Positions 35,021 to 47,100 of a stretch of DNA of 64,000 bases are shown one piece after another. Every line of letters starts with the position of its first letter. The stretch's first letter is position 1. The DNA lies in contig OY969917.1 of assembly GCA_963704565.1 (NCBI GenBank), forward strand, positions 3,348,001-3,412,000. Direction: 5' to 3'. A program made the position numbers and the translations under genes. Under the pieces are notes generated by a model. The model was given only the letters and a program-made list of their open reading frames with translations, searched no databases and was not told where the DNA came from. This stretch comes from Rhodoblastus sp963704565 (lineage in GTDB: Bacteria; Pseudomonadota; Alphaproteobacteria; Rhizobiales; Beijerinckiaceae).

Positions 35021-38000
35021 CAGGCCCACAACTGCCGAATGTCGTCGGACCAAAACACTTTATTCAGGCGCAGTTGATCGCCTGATCCTGCCGCCAGTTC
35101 AGCAAGGCCAGTCCATAATAGCCAGTCGAAAATGCGTTTCGGATCGTGCGTCGAGCAAGCATCGCGTAGGATATCGCAATCGAGGCTATCGTCTGGTTGA
35201 GCGTAGACCACCAGGTTTTCGATCACTTGGCGACCGGTGGCTGGCATCGTCTCGAAATGAGGGAAGTCGCGCGCTGGTTTTTGGTCGCGCTTCAGCGCAG
35301 CATGCCGTTCCGTCCAGCGTCCGACTGGCCCCAGGAAGCCGCCGGTTTCAGACATGGCGCTGGAAAGAAGATCGACGTTGATCGACAGCCGGCTGCGCCG
35401 AACCTGATCCTCGAGTTCGATCATCGATAGCGGGGCGGCGGTTTCGATCCTGGCGCCTTTTAGACGCTGAATGCCGCGCGGATCTTCGACGATGTGCGCC
35501 CAGGCCTTTTCCAGATTGCCAACGAACACGATCACGTGGCCGCGCTCGGACCGCAGCGCGGCCTCAACCCAGGAGGCGTCCCAGGCGCTGTTCGAAGAAA
35601 CAATGAAGAAAGTGGGCTTGGAGGCCGTGGCAAGACGCTGTGAAAAAGCACGGACCGACAAGTCACCACCCAAGGGGGCTAGAAGGATCCCTTGATGTTC
35701 ATCGTATTTTCGCGGCTCGAGCGCCGGAAGAATCCGGTCGAGCCGCATGTCCGGGGAACCGTAGATGACGAACGTGTTTTCGCCTTCCGCTCCGGCGTCC
35801 CGGCGACGGGCTCGCACGATCCTATTTACCTGCGCCGGAATGAGTGGAGAAAGCCATATTCCGCGTCTCCCGGGAGGGGGATTGTCCTCTGCCCGGCGCT
35901 TTGAGGGCTCGACGTCCCTGACCGGAGGCAATTTGTCAAAGGACAGCAGTCCATCATAGATTTGGCTCTCTGAGCCGATCAAATTTGCGATTACTGGCGA
36001 AGCAAGCTGGTAAGAATGCGTTGATCGGTCGTTGATCAGAATGCCTAGGCCTTCCAGTTCTTCGAGCAGCCCTTCAAACTCCTCGCGCGTATTAGAACTG
36101 GTGAAGCCATCCTTCCACCAGATCAATGCGTTGTCACGCAATTCGCGTTCGCTCATGCCAATTTCGATGCCGCCACGTTTGCGCTGGTCGGATCGCGCGA
36201 AAGCCATGATGAGCGCGATCAGCTCGTAGCGCTTATCCAGATCCAAAGTGATCTTGAAGGTTTCGAAGATGTCTTTGGTGAGCCGTTGGTTCCGCAGTGT
36301 CGCCTCAACGTGGGAAAGCGTAATTTTCCACGGAGGAAGCTCAGAATGCATACCGGGGATTGATCTCATGTGATTGAGCAGATCTCGGCAGAACATTTGC
36401 ACGAGTTTTGGATAAAATTGCGTCTCGACGAGGATACGAGAGATAAGATTGTCTTCGGCGAACTTGTACCCGACTGCGGCAAGCGGTTCGGCGACGAGAT
36501 CACGCGCAGCCTTGTAGTCTGCGCCTTTGAGTGGCCCAATGCAGATGGGCTGGCCGAAATGCGCGAGAGGCGTATTGGGCGTCTGCGTAAGTCGCAGCAC
36601 GTTGTTTTGCCCAGACAAGACCACCTTGAAACGGCGGTTCGTTCGCTCCATCAGACCGCGGAATTCCAGAAGCAATTCAAAGTTACGATCCGCATCGGCC
36701 CGCACGAATTTGTTGGTTTCGTCGAGCATCAACAGGATGGCGCGTTCAGGATTCTCCTTTAGCCAGGTTTCGATAGCCGCAAGAATATTCCCGCGCGTCC
36801 CGCCTGCGGGTATCGGGAGTTTTCTTTCGATGAGGCTCAGGATTTCGCGGCGCTCGGTCATGTCCTGGCAATCGAGTCGAATAGCCTTGAAATCTGGGCG
36901 GTTGGCGCCTCGCTTCTCCAGATGATCCAGCAGCACGGACTTGCCCAATTGCCTGCCGCCATAAACGATACAGCTTCCGTCGCGCGAGCCGATGTTGGTC
37001 AGCTCCGCCGCGCGTCCGAAAAACGCCTCGACCGGAATGCTGCCCGGCGTCGTGACATAGGGACTTGCCGCGGCGAACGGTATTCCACAGCCGAACAAGT
37101 CATGAATGACGCGGTCGCGATCACACAAGAATGCGATCAAGGCGTCATCGATGAGACAGAACGTGCGGCCGAGTCGGCGCGCCTCGGATGCGATCTGCAA
37201 TCGCGCGTCCTTGGGGATCCAGTGCGGGACGAACACGAACGTCGCGGCGGTATCACCTTCTGGCGCCGCCGTAACAATTTCGTTGGGCTTGGCGTCTTTT
37301 GGCGCAAGGAGGACACGATATTGCCCTTCTGCCTCGCTGCCGAACCGGGCTACCGAGCAAAATTCCCTGTCGGAAATGGTTGAAGTTCTGATTTTGAATT
37401 GCCGAACCCGCGCGAGCGCGGGAGCGCCTGGAGCCGCTTCGGCTTCGGATTTCGGCTCAAATCCGAGTTCGCCGAATAAATCCCGGATTCCGCGTCGAAT
37501 GTCGACGGCGTTTGATTTGAGCGCTTGCCACTTGCGGATCAGCGCGATCGCACGGCCTTCTTCACTGGGACGTTTGGCTTGCCATTCGGCCAAGCTTACG
37601 GCGCCGTGAAGAACCAGAAAGCGGGAAAACTCCTCGACGACGATGGGCTCGGGAGGCGCGATGGCAATATCTTGGCCACGCTCGATGAGAGACAATTCTT
37701 CGGACAGCGTAATCAAGTCACTGTTTTCGAACAATTCGCGCAGGTGTTCGATTGTTTCGGCCGATGCGCGCCCGACTTGCGCCTGAAGGCGATCTTCAAG
37801 CTGGGTGAGCGCTCTCGTCTTCACTGCGTTTACTCGACGGCGCGCTTCCTCGATTTCGGCGAATGCGTCAGGAAAGTCCAACACCGTGCGATCAGAAGGC
37901 AAATTATCCGAATTGCGTTCTAGCGGAAGCGCATTCGCGTCTATCGAAGCGAGGCTCTGATAGAGGGGGTCGAGACTGGTTTCCCCAGGGGGAGCGTAAT

Positions 38001-40695
38001 TCATCACCGTTAGGAGTTCGTCTTTTAGCCGTTGCTGCTGTTTTTGCAGTGCATCACGAGCTTCGCCGATCGCCTCCTCGCGTTCGTTCGCAAGTTTTCG
38101 CGCGCCGGCGAGGGGCTGGGCGACGCGAAGAAGCGCCGCTGTGGCGCGATGCTCGCGTCTATCGACGGCGACTTCGAAGGCGTCGAGCCACGATTTGTCC
38201 AGATCGTCTGCGAGCTTTTGCAGTTCCGTCCAACGCGCTTCGAGAAGCTGCGGATCCGACGCCAATGCTGGAATACGAAAACGGTCGAGTTCGAGCGAGT
38301 CGTAGAATGCGTTCTTGGCGATGACCGAATCGAAAGCGGCCGCGTGCTCGTCAAGCAAATCCGCTGAGGCAAGCGCACAAGCTTCTGCGAATAGGTGGTT
38401 TTTCGAATTCCAACTCTTGGCTAAATGCCGAAACTCAACCGCTGCAAGGACGAACTTGCCTTGGAGGTCTCGGCCTTTGCGATAGGCCGCATCCTTTGAC
38501 TCGAAACCTGCCCTGCGCCGCTCACGAAGCGCCGTCGCTGCTCGGAGCAGACGCGACGCGGCTTCGCGGACTTCCCGCACAATGTTTTTCAGGCTGATGA
38601 GCGCACGAGCTTCGATTGGCTTACGGTCGGCTTTGCCCTCTCGCAGCAGGCGATCGATCCGCCTGATGACTTCGTCGTCATCGTGGTCGAGGAAATCCAA
38701 CTCCTGAAGCTTTTTGACAAAAGCGTCGATATTGCTCGCATCCTGATCGGTCGCCAGGGCCAGCTCTTGCGCCAACCGGTGAGCGACAACGGTGGCCGCG
38801 TGATAATTGACAGTTTTCGACCTGATCGCCTGCGCGGTTTGCTGGGCCGCCGCCCGAGCGCTCCTGAACTCTTCTTCGGGATCCGGGCCGCCGCTCGATT
38901 GAAATTCTTGCACGCTTGAATAGGCTCGCCCCAGCTCGTCAATTGACCGGCGCAATTCGATGGCCGACGAAAAATCGGCGTGTTCGAGTTTCAGTCGAGA
39001 GAGCGCATCACGGCTGATAAACGTGGGATCGGTAACCGCTGGAAGAGACAGGGCTGCGAACAGGAGGCAAACCTCGCCCACGTCGCGCTGTTCAAGATTA
39101 TGGTCGGCGAGAAGAGACGTGACCGCATCGTTGAATTGCAGTTGTTGCAACGGTTCTGACATGCCCGAAGTGGCCAAAGCGACAGCAACCTCGGAGGGAG
39201 GAAGCCCGTACCCAAGCTCCCCTCCGACCTCGCATGTGATCGCGAACAGCCCAATATTTCGGCGACGCAAGAAGCGCTCGGCCACCGAGAACGCGACCGT
39301 GTCGGGATGAAGCTTATCGCCGGCTGTCTCCTGCCGTTCGAAATCTTGTGCAGATTCAGAAGAAGAAGCCTCGATGTTGCGAGGCGACATTTCGTGGGCC
39401 TCATCGACCGAGAGCAAATTCTCCGGATTAGAAGGGAGATCATCCGGAAATGATGGCCCTAACGTCAGATCGACAAAATCCTTTGTGAAATCGGGCGCGA
39501 CATCAGTGTCTAAAGACGAGGCGCTGTCGTCGTCGTAGACGTTGCTGGAAACAAGAAACGCACTATCCTCATCGGCGCTCACAAGTTCAGCCGTTGGCGG
39601 CGTTTCGTCTGCCTGCTGCCCGCCCGGTTGTATTGCAGGCGAGGGAAGATCCACCGCAACCGTCCCTATCGTCGCGACGAGACCCTCGAGACAGTCGGTC
39701 AGCGCAATTTCGGCGCTGCCGTAAATCGAAATAGCATCCAGGTAGGCGCGCGACTTTTCGGGATCGAAGCGAGCCGCCCAATGCGCCGCCTCGGCTTGCA
39801 AAAACGTCTGTTTCGCCTCCTCTGCCTTCTCGATCATTCCCTCGATGTCGCGCACAGCCGCTCGTGAAATTTTCGAAGGCAAATCTGGCAGGTTTGCGAG
39901 CTTGTTTAATGCCTCGGCGCGTTCCACTGCCGCATTGGCATCGGCGGGAGCTTCGCGACCGCCCAGTCGCAAAATCGTCTCACGGAGCAGTTCCTGCGAA
40001 GCTTCTGCTTCCGCAACGCTGTTCGCCTGTATCTGATCAATAAGCGTTCCAATGGTCGCTCTTGCGGCCAAAAGAATCTCAATTGACGCCGTCTCCGAAG
40101 CGCGCCGAACCTGGTCGCGCAAAATATCGAACAAGGATGCGCAATCGTTAGACGAGTCCGCCGCCGGCTCGAAACATTCTGCTGCGGCCAATGCGGCAGC
40201 TTCGCCGAGGGGCGCCCTCCAACTTCCGAACCGCGCATTCAGCTTTTCATCGGCCTCGATCACCGAATTGATGAAGTCCGGCTCGCCGCGAAGTTTCCAA
40301 TGAGCCCAGAGCCAGTCAGCAGCAGCATCGACGGCCCCTGCATCGCAGGCCTTCACACAGACGTCGCGCTCGAACTCGCCAGTCGCATCGTCGCAAATCT
40401 GCGCGATTGCCGGGCAGAGACTAAGGAGGTTTTGATAGCATCTATGGTGTATTTGTCTCCGATTGCCGCCCATGGACGCCCGCGAAATTTCCTCGGCAAT
40501 TGCACGATAGGCACCGCGATCGCTCGCAATAAAGTTCAGCAGCGCGCTCCAGAACGTCAACTCGTCCTTGTGTTCAACCGGCCGTCCGTTCAAATCTCCC
40601 AACGCAAAGCGCTTGACGAGGTGACGACGATCAGAAGCCGGCCACCGGCAAATCGACGCGAATCTTTCAGGTGTGACAAAATCGGGATGGCGCAT
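35020..40695 (-). CDS. giant AAA+/STAND-like ATPase
   Basis: A 1891-residue protein. About 1,200 residues of mostly helical sequence come first, with an acidic/serine linker near 370-470 and coiled-coil-like stretches near 600-950. An ATPase core then begins with 'PVEAFFGRAAELTNIGSRDG' (the FxGR-x-x-EL lead seen in Orc/STAND ATPases), Walker A GGRQLGKS (1246-1253) and Walker B ILLMLDETNKF (about 1320). A helical lid and winged-helix-like region follow, then an alpha/beta tail (about 1640-1891). Such architecture fits a sensor-switch NTPase like those of Avs or other anti-phage systems, but no known family is evident. Lower GC than the modules to its right suggests separate acquisition. Confidence 0.72.
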   Translation of the reverse strand: MRHPDFVTPERFASICRWPASDRRHLVKRFALGDLNGRPVEHKDELTFWSALLNFIASDRGAYRAIAEEISRASMGGNRRQIHHRCYQNLLSLCPAIAQICDDATGEFERDVCVKACDAGAVDAAADWLWAHWKLRGEPDFINSVIEADEKLNARFGSWRAPLGEAAALAAAECFEPAADSSNDCASLFDILRDQVRRASETASIEILLAARATIGTLIDQIQANSVAEAEASQELLRETILRLGGREAPADANAAVERAEALNKLANLPDLPSKISRAAVRDIEGMIEKAEEAKQTFLQAEAAHWAARFDPEKSRAYLDAISIYGSAEIALTDCLEGLVATIGTVAVDLPSPAIQPGGQQADETPPTAELVSADEDSAFLVSSNVYDDDSASSLDTDVAPDFTKDFVDLTLGPSFPDDLPSNPENLLSVDEAHEMSPRNIEASSSESAQDFERQETAGDKLHPDTVAFSVAERFLRRRNIGLFAITCEVGGELGYGLPPSEVAVALATSGMSEPLQQLQFNDAVTSLLADHNLEQRDVGEVCLLFAALSLPAVTDPTFISRDALSRLKLEHADFSSAIELRRSIDELGRAYSSVQEFQSSGGPDPEEEFRSARAAAQQTAQAIRSKTVNYHAATVVAHRLAQELALATDQDASNIDAFVKKLQELDFLDHDDDEVIRRIDRLLREGKADRKPIEARALISLKNIVREVREAASRLLRAATALRERRRAGFESKDAAYRKGRDLQGKFVLAAVEFRHLAKSWNSKNHLFAEACALASADLLDEHAAAFDSVIAKNAFYDSLELDRFRIPALASDPQLLEARWTELQKLADDLDKSWLDAFEVAVDRREHRATAALLRVAQPLAGARKLANEREEAIGEARDALQKQQQRLKDELLTVMNYAPPGETSLDPLYQSLASIDANALPLERNSDNLPSDRTVLDFPDAFAEIEEARRRVNAVKTRALTQLEDRLQAQVGRASAETIEHLRELFENSDLITLSEELSLIERGQDIAIAPPEPIVVEEFSRFLVLHGAVSLAEWQAKRPSEEGRAIALIRKWQALKSNAVDIRRGIRDLFGELGFEPKSEAEAAPGAPALARVRQFKIRTSTISDREFCSVARFGSEAEGQYRVLLAPKDAKPNEIVTAAPEGDTAATFVFVPHWIPKDARLQIASEARRLGRTFCLIDDALIAFLCDRDRVIHDLFGCGIPFAAASPYVTTPGSIPVEAFFGRAAELTNIGSRDGSCIVYGGRQLGKSVLLDHLEKRGANRPDFKAIRLDCQDMTERREILSLIERKLPIPAGGTRGNILAAIETWLKENPERAILLMLDETNKFVRADADRNFELLLEFRGLMERTNRRFKVVLSGQNNVLRLTQTPNTPLAHFGQPICIGPLKGADYKAARDLVAEPLAAVGYKFAEDNLISRILVETQFYPKLVQMFCRDLLNHMRSIPGMHSELPPWKITLSHVEATLRNQRLTKDIFETFKITLDLDKRYELIALIMAFARSDQRKRGGIEIGMSERELRDNALIWWKDGFTSSNTREEFEGLLEELEGLGILINDRSTHSYQLASPVIANLIGSESQIYDGLLSFDKLPPVRDVEPSKRRAEDNPPPGRRGIWLSPLIPAQVNRIVRARRRDAGAEGENTFVIYGSPDMRLDRILPALEPRKYDEHQGILLAPLGGDLSVRAFSQRLATASKPTFFIVSSNSAWDASWVEAALRSERGHVIVFVGNLEKAWAHIVEDPRGIQRLKGARIETAAPLSMIELEDQVRRSRLSINVDLLSSAMSETGGFLGPVGRWTERHAALKRDQKPARDFPHFETMPATGRQVIENLVVYAQPDDSLDCDILRDACSTHDPKRIFDWLLWTGLAELAAGSGDQLRLNKVFWSDDIRQLWA

Positions 40696-40889
40696 CGAAT
40701 TCAGTGAAGGAATCAGGGGACTACCTTCAGCATAAATCTAATTTTTCCGCCCGCAAGAGGCGGAACGGACAGGAACTCACTCATAAAAAAACTGAGCAGG
40801 TCCTGGTGGGCGGGTACATTGCCACGTTTGTCTACGTTGACGCGCCACAGCGTTCTCCTTTCTGGTCCACCGGGTAATGGCAGGACCTC

Positions 40890-41060
40890 CTATGCCGAAG
40901 CGATTGCTGAGGGCCGGGGCCTTCCCTTGAGCCGCACGAATTGCGGCCGATCGCCGCACGCCGAGCAGCGAAACCGGTCGGCAAGCGCCGGCACGGCGCC
41001 ACCGCTAGGAAGATTCGTCACATCGACCCTCGCCTCGCGGTCGCAACGGCAGAGGACCAT
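40890..41060 (-). CDS. short zinc-ribbon protein (second copy, truncated)
   Basis: A 56-residue open frame: M-V-L-CRC, then 'EARVDVTNLPSGG', then 'ALADRFRCSACGDRPQFVR'. The CxC...CxxC layout and wording copy the 124-residue gene at 50612-50986, but it lacks that gene's 24-residue lead and its hydrophobic tail. It may be a working minimal zinc ribbon or a remnant left by duplication. No convincing ribosome site is seen. It lies between the Druantia-like and ATPase/HEPN modules. Confidence 0.45.
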   Translation of the reverse strand: MVLCRCDREARVDVTNLPSGGAVPALADRFRCSACGDRPQFVRLKGRPRPSAIASA

Positions 41061-41063
41061 AAC
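40931..41063 (-). repeat. 133-bp direct repeat, left copy
   Basis: It aligns without gaps to 50788-50920, with ~110 of 133 positions identical by hand alignment and the same orientation. Both copies lie within zinc-ribbon reading frames and bracket the druE/druH-like genes. Confidence 0.8.
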
Positions 41064-41120
41064 TTACGATCGACGCCTCGGCTGAAGCACGCTAGCCAAG
41101 TTACGATGAACCTTAAAACC

Positions 41121-41147
41121 GAAAACGGCGCCGATTGCGCCGTTTTC
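41121..41147 (-). terminator. hairpin terminator after druE-like gene
   Basis: A 10-bp perfect stem GAAAACGGCG / CGCCGTTTTC (41121-41130 / 41138-41147) with a 7-base loop lies 15 bases beyond the druE-like stop; on the minus strand GGTTTTAAGG follows. It probably ends the Druantia-like transcript. Confidence 0.65.
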
Positions 41148-41161
41148 ATTGCACATCGCTT

Positions 41162-44100
41162 TTAGCCCGGTGTCACAACAAAGAACGACGATCCTTGCGA
41201 CGCCAGCAAGGTATTCATTGTCGAAAGCTTGCGCTCCTGGTCTGCCGAGCCCACCCTGAAATCAAATGGCGTCGGCGTCGACGTCTTGAGAAAGCCGAAG
41301 CCCTGGTCGAAGGCGATGAGGGCTTCGCCGTCCGCGAAAATCAAGCGCATCGTGCGAGAATGCGCGCAGGGCCCGACGTCGAAGGTCAACTGAAGGCCCG
41401 CCCGCTTCGCCATCAGTGAGACCACATCAGCTCGCGTGTGGTCGTCCATCCAGTCGTTGTGCAGCCGAAACGGCATCCGCCCGTCCCATTCGCGAAGCGG
41501 CTGCGTCGCGATGCGAGTCTTGACACCGGCGCCGCCGCCCAACTTTTTCACCATGACGTCAATGCCCTTGATCGTCAGCATCGCTGCAAGCGGCGAATGC
41601 ACGAAGCGATCGTTGTATTCTATGGCTGTCAACTTGCCCGGACGCCAAAAACCGGCCTGAGCCAGCTCCGGCTCGATCAACGCCAGAAATCGATCGGCAA
41701 AGGTCATGCTTGGGCCGTCAAGCCGAACACCAATATTTACAAAGCGGGTGTCGGACGGCGGAAGAAGGCTCTCAAGATCAATCGCTTTGAACGAAGGGAT
41801 CGCTGCAGGCAGCCAAACGACCGGCGCCGCCCTGCCGACTCCCCAGTCATTGCCGATGACAGCCGCAGTTTGATCGCGCGAGGCCCAGATTCGACCTCCC
41901 GAGGACGCCGCCAAGGGCAATGCCCCGTTTTCAAAGCGCCGACGTTCGCCGGAGATAAGCTCAAGGCCGTGCCGGATCGCGGCGTCGCGCAGCCCGAGCT
42001 TCTGCAATGGCTCCATCGCCGCAAAAACAGAGGAATCAAGGCAAACCGTAACCGTCGCCCCATGATCGTGCAGCCGATCGATCAAATACCGCATGCGCGT
42101 CACATTGAGCGCCGACGGATCGAATTCGTGACCGGCGAACAAGATCGCCTTGCTCCCCGCTTGCGAAATGGTGACGAGCTCATCGGCGACGTCGAGGCAG
42201 AGCGTCGCGCCCTCGCCGGCCATGTCTTCGGCCGCAGGCCAACTCACCTGAAGCAAGTCATCGTCGAGGAATTGCAGAGCAGCCTTACGATTGATCTTGG
42301 TCGAACGGGTCGCCAGATCGCTCGTCAGCACGCACGACGAGCAGCAGGTAACGCAACCCGGCTGTCGGCAATCGAGCACAGCGCGCGCCTCCTTGAGAAT
42401 TTCCGGGAAGAAATCGAGGATGCGCGGCGCAAATCCTGCGCCGCCCGCCGCGCGATCGTAAACGAACATCGAATGCGTCACGCCGCCAATCGACGTGCGG
42501 TGCGGCGTCACGGCGATCCCCAGTTCCGAGCTCTCGATGCCGAGTTGGCGCGCCAACGCCTCGCGGATCGCCGAAGCAAGCGCCCATGCTGCCTTTTCGC
42601 TCGCCAGACCAGCCGGCTGGATCTCGACGACGTCGGTCGTGATCTCATGGCCGAGCGCAAGGCTGGTCAAAACCGAAAAAGTATGACCGTTGCCCGGACA
42701 TTTGCCATCCGCATCCGCCCGCGTAAACCGCAGAGGACGATGGTCTTTCAGTGGCTGAAAGCCTGGAGTGCCGACGCCGGACCTGTCGGCCTCCGCACGG
42801 CCGCATTCAAGACAGACCGTGTAGCCGCTGCGCTTCGGCCCACCCCTCGATGCATAGAAGACGAGGCCGTCATTGCTTGACCGCACCCGACCCAAAGCTT
42901 GCGCCGGGAATGGCTGCCAGCTCGCGCCGCGAGTCGACACGCGCTCGGGCTCGGGCTCGATAAATTTGACCTCTTCGATCTCAGCGTGCGGCTTGACCAT
43001 CATATCGACGGTGAAGCCAGCCGGCCGCAAATAGCGCGAGATGTTTTCCGGCGCCAATGCCGCGCGGCAGGCGGGGCAGTCGACCGGCATTAGGTGCGTC
43101 GTCCCTGCCTCGCCGCAGTCTGGGCATTCCCAGAACCATTTCAGGCTCTGAATCTCCCTGACGTCGCTGTCTCCCGCCGGCCGCTTCCAATTCAGCGTGA
43201 CGCCGGCGCTCTCATAAACAAGGCCATCCAACACAATCTCGGCGCCAGGGGCATAGTCGCGAATGGCGAGATCGAGATTGCGCGAAGGAAAGCTGCGGCG
43301 GCGAAACCGATCCTCGCCGTTCTCATCGCCTTCGTCGGCGTCAGGTTTGTCCTTATTGACGAAGGACACCACGTCGGTGGGAAAACCGTGGCCCGGCAGA
43401 ACGCCGCGATCGGCCAATTCGCCCAACAGGCTCTCTTCGCACATGCGCTTGAGCTGAAACCCAATGCTTTTCTGCGCGACCTGACGGTCCATGCCGGCGG
43501 CCTGAGCCTGCACGGCTTGCCATTCGACGACAAAACCGTCCTCCGCATCCTTCATCATCTGTGCCGCGCGCGCGAAAAGCCCTTGATCGTTTTCAAGCAC
43601 CGAGCCGCGAACCAATATCGCCACAAGGGGCCCCATCGTACTGACGACGCTCGGCTGCTGCGCCCATTTTTGGAACCGCGCGGCTGCGGATTCGGCCTCT
43701 TGTTTGTTCCCAATGCCTGCCGAGCAGCCGAAGAAGTCGCCGATTTTGGTCTTGAGCGCCTCGCCATTGGCCAGCTTGAACCAATGCGCCAGCAGCAATG
43801 CGTTGACGTGACGCTGGACGATGCGCAGCGAATCCAGAGTCACCTTGGGCGCTTCAATATGCCGGTTGAGATAGGCGACCGGATCACGGAAAGTCTCGCG
43901 ATCAAGTGGGCTCGGGCGCGCATAGGTTAAAGCCAAGGCGAATCCTTGGCCGCGGCGGCCCGCGCGGCCGACGCGCTGACGATAATTCGCCAGCGATGGC
44001 GGCACATTGGTCATCATGACCGTCGAAACCGAGCCGATGTCGACGCCCATTTCCATCGTCGTCGAGCAGTTCAAGATATTGATCTGGCCTTCCTTGAACT

Positions 44101-47100
44101 GCTTCTCATAGGCGCGCAGGCGCTTCGGCGGCTGTTGCGCCGAATGCTCGGCGGCCCTGAAATAGGGCGATTCCAACGCCACGCGATCATGGATATTGGT
44201 CCAAAGACCGCGTTGCCGCAGCTGTTCGACTTTGGCGTCGTTTTGCAGCCATTCGTGAACGACGTCCGCCCCGCCCCTCTCGGCCAGGAGAAACGGGTTG
44301 GGATGAAGCGGCATTTCGAAAATCGCGGCGGGCTGGCTGGCGAAGCGACTGGACTGCCCAAATCCGTAGGGGGATAGACCGGCGAACGAAATATCGCTCA
44401 ACCGCCGGGTCACCGGACAGAGATACGCCCGCTTCACAGGGGCGACATTCACCTTGTTGAAGTCCAACGCGTAATAGGCGCCGGCCCCGGGTTGCGCGAA
44501 CAGCGGCAACAGATCGTCCCAGGCCTGTTGCAGAAGATCAGTCACATCCGCGCGACCACGGCCCTCGCTGGCGTTCACGCTCAAGACGCGCTCGAGGAGG
44601 CGCACGATGCTGCTCCGCGTGCCTGCGCTCGGCCACCGCCCTCTTTCACGCGAAGCGCCAGAATCTTGTGCCGTCGGCTCCGAATTCGGCGGAATCAACC
44701 GCCGCTGAAAGACGTGACCAGAAAACCAATGGATATTCTCGCGGTCGGTCCGGATGGCGAAAGGACCGCGGACGTTGATCGAAACGATCGCCATTAGAAG
44801 CTGCCGATATTGATCAATGCCCAGTCCCTTGTCTTTCAAGATTTCAGGCACCCGGCTTTCCGGGATTTGCTCGATCACATGATACCGCAGACAAGCCAAG
44901 CCATAGGTTTCAAGCGAAACAGCAGATTTCGGCCGACGAGCCAGCTCGCGCAACATCAGGAATTCCGTGAAGTCGCGCGTGCTTTTCAAAAAGCGCTCCT
45001 CGCGAAACCTCCAGACTTTGATCATCAGCTCGTTGATTTCAGGACGCAACGACAGCTGCTCTCGCAGTGTCGCCCAGTTCAGGCCGGTCGCCGCCGGCGA
45101 TATGAGCGCGTCGCGTTCCTTGCGCAGCTTCTCCAGCGTGTCGCCAAGCATCGTCATTGACGGCATCGACGCGATGGCTTGCTCCAAGCCTTTGATCTGC
45201 TCGTTCAGACCGGCGACCTGCCCGTCCGCGCGCGGCGCCGGGCGAAGCGTATCCTGAACAGCATGATAGATCGCGGCGCGGATGAAGTTGCGCTCAGACC
45301 CGTTCTGCAAGGACGCCGCATAGCGCGCCGTGCCTTGGCGGCTATCAGTGAATGACAGAAGCTGCCGACCGCCATCAGGAATCGCCGTCTGCGCGCTGAC
45401 CTCGCTGCGAGGCGCCAGGCCATCAAGCAAGACGGGCGCTGCGTTGCCGATAAGGAAAGGCGCGCCGCTGCGAAATGGATCGAAACCGCCCTTCTCACAG
45501 TCACAAGCCGGACATTTGTCAAAATCATAGGACGTGAGGGCGGTTGTGCCTTCCCTCGCGCTGTCGCGCACCTCGCCGCCCTTGAAATCGACGTGAATGA
45601 TATGACCGCCGGCCAGATCGCGAACGCCAAGCCTGCGCTTGATGTCGGGGCTGTCCTCCGCCGCGACGGGTTCATCATCCTCATCGAGAACGACGCCCTC
45701 GTTCTCGCTGTCAGCGGCGAACTCGTCGTCATCGGGCAGCTTGGCGTCGATCAACAAACGACGCTCCCGTTCGATCGCGCGCAAAAACGGCTCACCGCAT
45801 TCATGACAGCGTTCGATCTGCAGAACCGTCGAACGGCAATGCGGACAGGCCTGAACGGCTTCCGGCAGGATGGCGCCAAACGGCCAGCCGTCGATCTTGC
45901 CCGCGCATTGGGGATTGAGACAGGAAAAGACGCCTTCAACGCCGCGGATAAAGCCGTGCGCGCGCATCGGCAGCAGCGGCTCGGCGTCCGGCGCAGGCTT
46001 GGACGCCAGCGCCTGCGCCAGCTCTTCGCCGTCGACCCCGCTCTTGCTGGCCGCCTCAGAAATATGCGACCAGCGGACCGGCCCTTGGTCGAACAATTTA
46101 ATGAGGCCCTGCACCACCGGATTCGCTGCGACTTTGGCCTGATCCTTCAGGTCGGCCGCCGAAAGCGCGGCGACCGCCGAAGCCTTTGGCAGCTCCGGCT
46201 TGCGCCTATGACCAACAACGACATGCACGCGGGCGTCCGGCACGCCAGCAACGTCCCGGAGGAAAGCCTTCAGCTTGGCCTCGACATCGCCGCCTTCGCC
46301 GATCGTCGCCGACGTCGCGACGAACCGGACGTCCGTCGGCTTGACGTTGAACGCAAGCAAAACGCGGCGGATCAATAACGCGACCTCGGCGGCGCGGGAA
46401 CCGATGTAGCTGTGCGCCTCGTCCAGAATGATCCAGCGCAGCTTGCCGGAGGAGGCTTCCAGCAACGGGCGATCCTGCCGGCGAACCGTCATATATTCCA
46501 ACATGGTGATGTTGGTGACGAGGATCGGCGGCGGATCGGCGCGCAAGGTGCGGCGGTCCTCGACCTGCTCGGGCCGCTGGGAGGCACCGCGGATGTCTTC
46601 CTCCATTAGGCCGTTGTAAAGGCCAAAACGGATCGCGCCCTTGAAGGGCGCCGTCCATTCGCGCAAGCGCTCCTCTTGGCTCGCAATAAGAGCGTTCAAG
46701 GGATAAAGCGCGATCGCCCGGACCCCTGACAAGCGACTGGACATTTCCGCCTCGCGCGCCAGATCGTCGAGCAAAGGCAAAAGAAAGCACTCGGTCTTGC
46801 CCGAGCCTGTGCCGCTCGTCACCAAGACGGACTGCGGCGTCGGATCGCGCAACAGCCGCCAAGACGCGATTTGATGCGCGTAGGGCTTCAGCGTTTTCGG
46901 GAAGACGTAATTGCGACCCGGCGCGCTCGCGGCCAAGGCGTCAACGACTTTCGGGTGGAGCAGCTGCCCAGCCAACTGTCCGAGCGTCTGGTCGCCCGTC
47001 ACATAGGGAAAGGCCGCCTCGATCACTGGCTCCTGCGCCAAGGCGCCAGCGTCCGTATCGCTGGAATTGAGCATCCGCCGAATCTCAGCGGCCAGCGCCG

